Source: Bacteroidales bacterium UBA1722 | GTDB lineage: Bacteria > Bacteroidota > Bacteroidia > Bacteroidales > UBA932 | Assembly: GCA_002317435.1 (NCBI GenBank) | Contig: DCIQ01000023.1 | Coordinates: forward strand, 1-20,111 | Reading direction: 5' to 3' | DNA length: 20,111 nt | Shown here: one piece after another, positions 1 through 6,463 of the stretch | How the letters are laid out: each line of letters begins with the position of its first letter | How positions within the stretch are numbered: position 1 is the stretch's first letter | The notes under the pieces: model-generated | Seen by the model: the letters and a program-made list of their open reading frames with translations, nothing else | Told to the model about the DNA's origin: nothing | Databases searched by the model: none | Program-made: the position numbers and the translations under genes

Positions 1-325
1 TTCCATCCCTGTCCGCCACCGTCATAATACCGTTCTCAGTATCCGCCATTACAGTGACGGCACGTGTGGTCAGAGTAAAAACTCCGCCTGTATGTCCGGT
101 CTCCACATGCGGTTCCCGCCCCCAGTCTGTTTTGATGATACCGTAACGCTGCAGAAGAGACTCGCTGAAAGAATCACGCGGACTCACCCTGACATGGAGT
201 ATGTCGTCCGTGCAGAATTCGAGACTCACGTTCATACCGTCGGACGTACGGGCGGTGCAGTACCTCTGGGCCATAGCAGGGAGCATCGCCGGAAATAACA
301 ATAATGTTAAAAATATCTTTTTCAT
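1..325 (-). CDS. GH31 family alpha-glycosidase, N-terminal fragment (continues beyond window start)
   Basis: Reading the minus strand from the ATG at 325 gives 108 open codons to the window edge, so only the N-terminus is present. It begins with a Sec signal peptide (MKKIFLTLLLFPAMLPAMAQ) with no lipobox cysteine, so a periplasmic or secreted enzyme is likely. The stretch DDILHVRVSPRDSF, then KTDWG, then LTTRAVTVMADTENGIMTVADRDG-type strands, resembles the N-terminal mutarotase-like beta-sandwich of GH31 alpha-glucosidases and alpha-xylosidases. The catalytic barrel is not in view, so specificity (alpha-glucose, alpha-xylose or other) is unknown. It starts 56 bp after the haem-motif propeller gene, and a promoter-like motif lies in that gap. 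GH31 is my best call from the N-terminal pattern only; another family with a similar N-domain is possible. Confidence 0.7.
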   Translation of the reverse strand, partial: MKKIFLTLLLFPAMLPAMAQRYCTARTSDGMNVSLEFCTDDILHVRVSPRDSFSESLLQRYGIIKTDWGREPHVETGHTGGVFTLTTRAVTVMADTENGIMTVADRDG

Positions 326-338
326 CCTATAGAGTTTG

Positions 339-369
339 CAAACATAGAAAATGCGGTTGAGTATGCAGA
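339..369 (-). promoter_or_regulatory. Candidate Bacteroides-type promoter upstream of the GH31 gene
   Basis: On the minus strand TATGTTTG (339-346) matches the Bacteroides -7 consensus TAnnTTTG exactly. Exactly 19 bases upstream lies TCTG (366-369), one mismatch from the -33 TTTG. The implied leader before the ATG at 325 is very short (about 10 nt). The motif sits just after the stop of the preceding gene, so it could give the GH31 gene its own expression on top of operon read-through. It is a motif match only. Confidence 0.4.
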
Positions 370-381
370 AAAGCCGGAATA

Positions 382-1851
382 CTATTTTCTGAATTTCACA
401 TCTGTCCCGGAACTGTTGAAGGCACATTCCACTATCTCCTTTTCAGTCACATCCACCCTGTCATCAACAAATTCAGGTATGTTATAAGACTTATACAGCC
501 TGTCATAGTAACGGCTGTCCTGCTGCGGAAGCAGGAACGGCTTGGTGAAAGTCCCGTCTTCATTAAGATGAGTGATGAACAGTCTGGTATAGAGTCCGTC
601 AAGTCTCCTGCTGCTGAACACCACCCAGCGGCTGTCGCCGCTCCAGCTGTGATAACTCTCGACATCGGGACTGTTGATATCCCCTGTATTCAGCATTTCT
701 CCGGTATTCAGGTCCATGACCTTCAGATCCGCCCCCTTGTGCCAGATATGGAAATTACCGAACTCCGCTTCGGTGAACATAAGATACCTACCGTCCGGAG
801 AGACTCTGGGAAACGTGGAACTGCCCCCTGTATAAACTGTATCCACAGTATCGGAAAAAGTCATCGTTTCCGGGTCAAATCCGATGGAACAGAGAGAATA
901 TCTCACCTGCCGATATTCCTCCGGCATCTTCACCTGTGGTGAACTGCAGAAATAAAGGGTTCTTCCATCGTGGGAAAATGAGGGAAATGTCTCCAGTCTG
1001 TCCGCAGACATAAGCAGCCGCGAAGATGCGAGGGTGCGGGTTTCAGTGTCATATACCACCACATCCGACTCGGTATCATAAACTTCTATCCTGTCGGGAC
1101 TGGAACTGTGGAAAGCCTGAAAGGTATCATTTACGGAAAAAGCTATATATCTGCCGTCAGGACTCCACTGGGGATATACCAGAGCGGAAATGGTCTCCGG
1201 AGTTTTGGTATTCAATTTTTCAATCGAACCGTCTTTTATGACGTATGTCCCGCCGTGCTGCGCTCTCATATGGAATACCATCCTGTCATGCCTCCTGTCA
1301 GAGAAAGAATGGCAGTTCATACAGTTCCTGTCCGTCACGGTATTCCGGATTATGGCCGTCTCCGTGAAAGTCTCCACATCACGCTGATACAGCCCCATCT
1401 CATTCCAAGTCTCGTATCCTGGATCTATGAGCCTGTAGGTAATGTATCTGTCTATCGGCGCGTCAAGCACTTTTATTCCGAAAGGATCATAGGACAGCCA
1501 CTTCCCATCCTTATTTACAAGCACCCTGACACAGATGTCCCCCCCTCCCGCAGTCAACCGCTTCCACGCCTTCATGGGAATCCTGAATTCCGGTCCTTTC
1601 ACGAGGATACTGTCATCACCATTACTGATTATGGCTGCAGACTCACAGTCAGAATCAAGTCTGAAATCCAGAGGTGCCATGTTCACAGGTATCGTCACCC
1701 CGGCATAGTCCGGAAAAATGGCCGGAGCACCTTCTAAAGAGCCCTCGATATCGATACCACCGGAGCAGGACAGCGATGATATGCACAGGAGCGCCACGGC
1801 CAGCCACCTGACCGGCATTTGATTTATGATGCAGATCCGCCCGGCGTTCAT
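382..1851 (-). CDS. Lipoprotein with CxxCH haem motif and PD40/TolB-like beta-propeller repeats
   Basis: 489 aa. The signal peptide ends in a lipobox (SSLSC, Cys29), so the protein is probably lipid-anchored in the periplasm or on the surface. A single CMNCH motif at residues 177-181 (1309-1323) is the covalent haem c attachment signature, followed by histidines (H188, H194, H199) that could be ligands. The second half carries PD40-like propeller repeats: SPDGRYIAFS (~230), SHDGRTLYF (~293), SPDGRYLMFT (~351) and SGDSRWVVFS (~404). TolB-like proteins with a CxxCH are known in Bacteroidetes PULs, but their role is not established. The start at 1851 is favoured because its ATG overlaps the TGA of the preceding gene (ATGA); an internal Met12 would also leave a full signal peptide. 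Redox or sensing roles are only inference. Confidence 0.75.
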   Translation of the reverse strand: MNAGRICIINQMPVRWLAVALLCISSLSCSGGIDIEGSLEGAPAIFPDYAGVTIPVNMAPLDFRLDSDCESAAIISNGDDSILVKGPEFRIPMKAWKRLTAGGGDICVRVLVNKDGKWLSYDPFGIKVLDAPIDRYITYRLIDPGYETWNEMGLYQRDVETFTETAIIRNTVTDRNCMNCHSFSDRRHDRMVFHMRAQHGGTYVIKDGSIEKLNTKTPETISALVYPQWSPDGRYIAFSVNDTFQAFHSSSPDRIEVYDTESDVVVYDTETRTLASSRLLMSADRLETFPSFSHDGRTLYFCSSPQVKMPEEYRQVRYSLCSIGFDPETMTFSDTVDTVYTGGSSTFPRVSPDGRYLMFTEAEFGNFHIWHKGADLKVMDLNTGEMLNTGDINSPDVESYHSWSGDSRWVVFSSRRLDGLYTRLFITHLNEDGTFTKPFLLPQQDSRYYDRLYKSYNIPEFVDDRVDVTEKEIVECAFNSSGTDVKFRK

Positions 1852-2783
1852 AAACTATTAACCATCATTACGTAATACCAATAAGTCTTCCTATATTTCT
1901 CCGGAGAACGGCCGGATTCGAGAAGTTTCTTGAAGTCGGTATATCTTCTGTATATGCCGATGTCCACCCCCACGGACTTCCAGTAGTCGGGATAAATTTC
2001 GGACATCATGCAGGCGGCCTCGGAGAACGAGACCGGAAGAGACTCAAGAGCCAGAGTACCGTAGAACTCGTCGAGCATACCTTTGAACGCATCGAAATTA
2101 CAGTCAAGTAGGTATATCATCCCGAGATAATCCACTGTAGCCCTATGCTTCGGATTAGTTCTGATGATAATCTTGAGCTGTTCACCGAGAGTGCCTTCAT
2201 CTGAGAGAAAATCATCTTCCGGGATACACCGGCGTTTCGCACCCAGCACGGAATCAGCCTCCACGGCAGAATCATCATACAGGAATGCTCTGTACGATAC
2301 AGCGCTCCGGCGCAGTTTATCACGGTCTTCGAGACGGTTGATGTATTTCTCAGCTACCGGATATGCACCGAATATCAGATTCGTCTCCACCAGTCTGGCC
2401 AACATTCTGTCCGAATATTCCGGCTCATCCTGCACTAACGTTTCGAAAGCATATCTCTGCGAAAGAGCCACATATCCCATCGAATAAAAAATATCCGAGA
2501 GCAGTGCCCCCGTCCGGGGTTTCTGACCCCATTCCGGGATAAGTCCGCCCGGACCTGCCTGCGTATATGTAAACGCCCTCTCTGCGAGCTGACCTGTCTG
2601 GGCAAGGGCCAGATTAAGTCTCGCCAGATTATCAAACACCACCGTCTGAGATGTATCCTGATAGTCCGCTATAATGTCGTTCCAGTCAGTTCCACCCATA
2701 TCACTGCCTTTAATACCGCACCCCACGGGCAGCAGAACAACCGACATAACTACCGATAACAGAACAGACTTTTTCATTTCCAT
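1848..2783 (-). CDS. Uncharacterised lipoprotein, all-helical/TPR-like, partner of the haem-motif propeller
   Basis: About 311 aa from the ATG at 2783 (Met-Glu-Met; the ATG at 2777 is equally possible). The open frame extends to 2861, but that would overlap the preceding GH92 and push the signal peptide inside the protein. The signal peptide MKKSVLLSVVMSVVLLPVGC has a lipobox cysteine. The mature protein is rich in helix-forming segments (DNLARLNLALAQTGQLAERA, then repeated Tyr/Leu-rich pairs) that look like a TPR-type solenoid. It resembles what I remember of the C-terminal half of the DUF6057 family, without that family's membrane part; this is from memory and unverified. It starts 16 bp after the GH92 stop and overlaps the next gene by 4 bases, so the two lipoproteins are probably made in a fixed ratio and may form a complex. 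Function unknown. Confidence 0.65.
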   Translation of the reverse strand: MEMKKSVLLSVVMSVVLLPVGCGIKGSDMGGTDWNDIIADYQDTSQTVVFDNLARLNLALAQTGQLAERAFTYTQAGPGGLIPEWGQKPRTGALLSDIFYSMGYVALSQRYAFETLVQDEPEYSDRMLARLVETNLIFGAYPVAEKYINRLEDRDKLRRSAVSYRAFLYDDSAVEADSVLGAKRRCIPEDDFLSDEGTLGEQLKIIIRTNPKHRATVDYLGMIYLLDCNFDAFKGMLDEFYGTLALESLPVSFSEAACMMSEIYPDYWKSVGVDIGIYRRYTDFKKLLESGRSPEKYRKTYWYYVMMVNSL

Positions 2784-2799
2784 CTCAAGCAACCCAAAC

Positions 2800-5445
2800 T
2801 TACAGCACTCCCCACTCTTTATTCGGTTCAGGTCCCATCTCGAATACCAGGGTTCCTCCACTCATGATATCATCATGATGGAGCCAGCATCTGGAATATG
2901 GTTCACCGTTCAGAGAGGCGGACTGGATATAGACATTACCGGAAGAATTGTTGCGGGCTTCGATGACGAACGTCTTGCCGTCAGGCAGATTTATGGTAGC
3001 CTTGTCGAATGCCGGACTGCCTATCTGATAGATGAGGGTACCCGGACACACCGGATAAAAACCCAATACACCGAATATGTACCAGGCCGACAGCTGTCCG
3101 CAGTCTTCATTGCCCGGGAGTCCTCCCAGCCCATTCGTGAAGTTTTCTTTTACCAGTTTCCTTATAGTCTGCTGAGTTTTCCACGGAGAACCTGTATAAT
3201 TATAGAGATATGGAGAATGCATCGAGAACTCGTCTCCGACATAATAGAATTCGTTGGCGAAGAAATAATCCAGCTGCTTCTCCAGTTCCTGCGGTCCGCC
3301 CATGAAATCGATGAGGCCCGGAACATCATGAGGTGCGAAGAAAGTGATGTTCCTGTAATAGGTTTCACAGTCCCGCTCCGTGCCCTGAGCCCATACGCTG
3401 ACTGCCGGATCATATGTATCTCTCCATGATCCGTCGCTGTTCCTGCCGCGAATGAGTTTCGTCTGAGGGTCAAGTACGTTGAGATAGTTCTTCGAACGCT
3501 TCATCAGTTCATCGGATAAGTCTTTCCGCCCCATACCTTCGGCCATCCTGGCGATACAGAAATCGTCATACGAGAACTCCATCGTACGTTCAACGGACTC
3601 TTTCTGACGGTCGGTCGGGACATAGCCGAGTTTTATGTAGTCTTCGATACCGACACGGGCCTTGTATATCCCGGTGCCAGGGGTGGTGGCGTTTTTCATC
3701 ATCGCCTCCAGAGCCTTATCCAAGTCAAATCCTCTGATACCTTTTATGTAAGCGTCAGCTATCACGGCATCACCGTGGGTGCCGTGCATGATATTTGAGT
3801 ATCCGGGACTCGGCCACTTGGGTATCCACCCACCCTCATCGTAGGAATTAAGGAGTCCTGTTATCATGTCAGGCACTATCTCCGGAGTCAGGATAATCAA
3901 CAGGGGGTGCAGTGCCCGGAAAGTATCCCAAAGCGAATAATCGGTGTACATAATCCCCGGGACGGTTTTTCCGTTGAACGCGCTGTAATGATAGCCGTCT
4001 TCGGTAATATTCCGGGGCGTCAGGGCGATACGCTGCATGGCCGTATAGAATATCTGTTTGTCGGTCTCGGAGGCCTCCACCTGAATCCTGCCCACCTCCT
4101 TCTCCCACACTTGTTTCACCTGTTTCACTATCCGGTCGAAGTCTTTGGCGCCGATTTCACTTTCCAGATTCTTTCTGGCCTGATTGAAGTCGATGAATGA
4201 AGTGCCCACCTTCACATCGACCACTTCTCCCTCATGCGTTCCGAAAGTGACACTGACGGCAGAGGCGACGGAACCTTTCTCAGCCATACGGGAGAGCTGC
4301 TCTGCCGACAGGCTCTCCGGCTCTATGCATGCGAACCTGAGTGTGGCCAATCCGGTATTATCCACATACTCCACCATCATGTCACATGTCTCCCCTTCGT
4401 CGAGAGTGACAGAATAAAGTTCAGGAGCAGGCCGATGTGTCTTCCTGGTATCGATTACCATCTTACCGTTCACGGACATCCGCGAATAATCATCCGATAT
4501 GAGATAGAGAACATGCTTCCCGGATTTACGGGCTTTCAGAGTTCCGGTATATCTCACGGAGAAATGGTCTTCAGGAACTCCCGGAGCGGGAGATTTTCCC
4601 CACTCGAAATTAATATCGCTGTCTCTCCTCACCACAGTCGGTTTTCCTTCAAAATCGGGATTATCGAAAATTTCTCCCTTGAAACCGTCCGTTACGAGCA
4701 GCGTATTATCGGCATACACAGGTTCCGGAAGAATCCTGTAGGACTCGAACGGCTTGCTGAACCGGGCGACATAGTAACAGGCGAATTCCCTGCCTGTATA
4801 GCCTTGATTACCTACACGTCCGGCATTTGTGACGTATCCTTCTATTTCATTCCTTTCAGGTATGACATGGTAGTAATTCTCGAATTCACTTCTGGCATTG
4901 TCGATTATTATATGGGACTGTTCTGACTCAGGGTATGTGAATCTGAGATATCCGGACTTGGATATCCCTGTCAGCTCCGCCTTGATGTCATAATCATCCA
5001 GCATTACAGAATAGTAATATGGCTTGGCCACCTCCCTGTCATGCGAATAAGACGACTGGCGTTCATGAATTCTTTCTCTCAGTTCACCTGTGGTGGGAGT
5101 GATGGTGAACGATCCATACTCCGACATGGAGGTGCCGTTGGGATAATGGCTGGCACGGAAACCCTGGATATACGGATGATGTGAGAAATAGCACCTGTCA
5201 GTCTTCGCAGTCTGAGGAGAGAGCTGTATCATAGGATGGGTGACACCTACACCTGGATAAACGAATCCCATCGGTTCTTCAGGCGTACTCAGATTCGAGG
5301 GCCCCTTCCATGCCTGTGTACCTATTCTGGTATCGACATATTCCACCAGTTCTGAGGAATCCCCGACCCTTTCGCCGGAAGGAATGGAGCAGCCGAAGGC
5401 CAGAGCCGGCAGCAGCAGTATAAATGATTTTGTTATATGTTTCAT
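2800..5445 (-). CDS. GH92 alpha-mannosidase-family lipoprotein with inserted PA14 domain and Gln at the expected acid position
   Basis: 881 aa. Lipobox signal peptide (LPALAFGC, Cys19), so lipid-anchored. GH92 enzymes are Ca-dependent, inverting exo-alpha-mannosidases. Family marks: VDTRIGT (~37), GFRASHYPNGT (~95), DYSLWDTFRALHPLL (~502), FAPHDVPGL (~703), and GNEDCGQLSAWYIFG (~778) followed by GFYPVCPG. Between the N-terminal beta-sandwich and the catalytic barrel, residues ~256-372 form a PA14-like module, making the protein longer than the neighbouring GH92. Where family members usually have Glu-Gly as the catalytic acid segment before PHD, this one reads WAQGTERDCE (Q687, codon 3385-3387). 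GH92 members acting on mannose-1-phosphate linkages are known to have Gln there, so a phosphomannose or other activated leaving group is possible. It lies 10 bp after the permease gene and is probably co-transcribed with it. Confidence 0.9.
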   Translation of the reverse strand: MKHITKSFILLLPALAFGCSIPSGERVGDSSELVEYVDTRIGTQAWKGPSNLSTPEEPMGFVYPGVGVTHPMIQLSPQTAKTDRCYFSHHPYIQGFRASHYPNGTSMSEYGSFTITPTTGELRERIHERQSSYSHDREVAKPYYYSVMLDDYDIKAELTGISKSGYLRFTYPESEQSHIIIDNARSEFENYYHVIPERNEIEGYVTNAGRVGNQGYTGREFACYYVARFSKPFESYRILPEPVYADNTLLVTDGFKGEIFDNPDFEGKPTVVRRDSDINFEWGKSPAPGVPEDHFSVRYTGTLKARKSGKHVLYLISDDYSRMSVNGKMVIDTRKTHRPAPELYSVTLDEGETCDMMVEYVDNTGLATLRFACIEPESLSAEQLSRMAEKGSVASAVSVTFGTHEGEVVDVKVGTSFIDFNQARKNLESEIGAKDFDRIVKQVKQVWEKEVGRIQVEASETDKQIFYTAMQRIALTPRNITEDGYHYSAFNGKTVPGIMYTDYSLWDTFRALHPLLIILTPEIVPDMITGLLNSYDEGGWIPKWPSPGYSNIMHGTHGDAVIADAYIKGIRGFDLDKALEAMMKNATTPGTGIYKARVGIEDYIKLGYVPTDRQKESVERTMEFSYDDFCIARMAEGMGRKDLSDELMKRSKNYLNVLDPQTKLIRGRNSDGSWRDTYDPAVSVWAQGTERDCETYYRNITFFAPHDVPGLIDFMGGPQELEKQLDYFFANEFYYVGDEFSMHSPYLYNYTGSPWKTQQTIRKLVKENFTNGLGGLPGNEDCGQLSAWYIFGVLGFYPVCPGTLIYQIGSPAFDKATINLPDGKTFVIEARNNSSGNVYIQSASLNGEPYSRCWLHHDDIMSGGTLVFEMGPEPNKEWGVL
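4330..4680 (-). other. PA14-like domain inserted in the GH92 protein
   Basis: Codes for about residues 256-372 of the GH92 lipoprotein. The order GEIFDNPDFEG, then DINFEWG, DHFSVRYTGTLKARKSGKH, YLISDDYSRMSVNGKMVID and finally MMVEYVDNTGLATLRF is the usual PA14 strand pattern, including the DD-x-S/R-x-x-x-N-G segment. PA14 modules often bind carbohydrates through a DD-type Ca site, so it probably helps position a branched or modified glycan; this role is inferred. Confidence 0.75.
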
Positions 5446-5455
5446 ATCATGTCTG

Positions 5456-6448
5456 TTACGAATTCAACGAAAACACCACCATACCTATGACCAGCAGAAC
5501 CATACCACCGATCATTTTGAATATTGAAGCACGGGAGGCATTCTTCCACTCTCCCATCAGGATGCCGGCCACATTACCGGCGATGATGGCCATAGACTGC
5601 ATAATCGCCCATCCGGCCGATGCGGCATACCCGCCCATGCGGTTAGTTCCCATCCCGTAGAGGAAGATGCTTGCATACCATATCACTCCGGCCAGAGCGG
5701 CCCAAAGGAAATTTCTCCCCCCCGACTGCCTGTAAACCTCCATCGTCCTGTTTCTTCTGAGCAGTATGAGGCACTGGGCCGCATTTACGATGAAGCCTGT
5801 GACGAAAATCACAGCCCACGTGGCGTTGGCGGAGAAGAGGCTCTTCGCACCAAGACTGACAGCCGTCTGCTGCAGCGGTTCTCCATAAACGAATCCGAAA
5901 TTAATCATAGGTCCGAAGACACCGGCCAGAATGCAGACGATGAGTCCCGTTCTGAAATTCCTCCCTGACTTGGCGCCGTCGCTGTGGTTCTTGCCGGCAT
6001 TGGCTATCAGGATGATACCGGCCACCGTCACCACTACGCCGACAGGGATGTTCAAGTGTTCCGGCATCAGAAGGTCTCCCGGCGTATTCAGCAGGAACGG
6101 GGCTATGACCCCGACGGTGTTTATCAGTCCCTGCATTATCGGTATCGCCAGCGATACGCCGAGGTAGTCGATGCCCTTGCCGAACAGCAGGGCTCCGATG
6201 CCCCAGATTATGCCGAATACGGCGATGATGGCCGTCGTGGAGGGATTCTGGGCATATACTGAAAAAACGTGCGGTACCGTAAGCGACACCGCTATGAACG
6301 GGCACACTATGAGAGCGACTAAACTCCATATCAGCCAATTGTTCTCCCACCCCCATTTCCTGTTCTTGTTAAATGGAGTTGAGAAGATGCCTGAACAACA
6401 TCCCCCCATCACCACGAGAAGTATTCCTGTAAAAAAAGTCGTTTCCAT
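5456..6448 (-). CDS. RhaT-family sugar/H+ symporter (DMT superfamily)
   Basis: 330 aa inner-membrane protein with about ten hydrophobic segments and no cleavable signal. The opening GILLVVMGGCCSGIFSTPFN, then KWGWENNWLIWSLVALIVCP, VFGIIWGIGALLFGKGIDYLG and VIWYASIFLYGMG match the L-rhamnose-proton symporter RhaT family. Members of this family in Bacteroidetes are often found with catabolic genes for sugars other than rhamnose, and no rhamnose genes (isomerase, kinase, aldolase) are seen here, so the substrate is left open. It starts 15 bp after the GRE stop and ends 10 bp before the second GH92, which suggests it imports the small molecule that the GRE then metabolises, or a monosaccharide freed by the GH enzymes. 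The family call is firm; the cargo is not. Confidence 0.85.
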   Translation of the reverse strand: METTFFTGILLVVMGGCCSGIFSTPFNKNRKWGWENNWLIWSLVALIVCPFIAVSLTVPHVFSVYAQNPSTTAIIAVFGIIWGIGALLFGKGIDYLGVSLAIPIMQGLINTVGVIAPFLLNTPGDLLMPEHLNIPVGVVVTVAGIILIANAGKNHSDGAKSGRNFRTGLIVCILAGVFGPMINFGFVYGEPLQQTAVSLGAKSLFSANATWAVIFVTGFIVNAAQCLILLRRNRTMEVYRQSGGRNFLWAALAGVIWYASIFLYGMGTNRMGGYAASAGWAIMQSMAIIAGNVAGILMGEWKNASRASIFKMIGGMVLLVIGMVVFSLNS

Positions 6449-6463
6449 ATTCAGTTATTGTTA

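Noticed and set aside
92..298. Plus-strand small open frame near the window start
   Set aside because: It overlaps the minus-strand GH31 N-terminus, which has a clear signal peptide and family-like strands.
5456..6448. Annotating the permease as a true L-rhamnose transporter and the locus as rhamnose utilisation
   Set aside because: Only family resemblance supports it; no rhamnose isomerase, kinase, aldolase, GH78 or GH106 gene is visible in the window.
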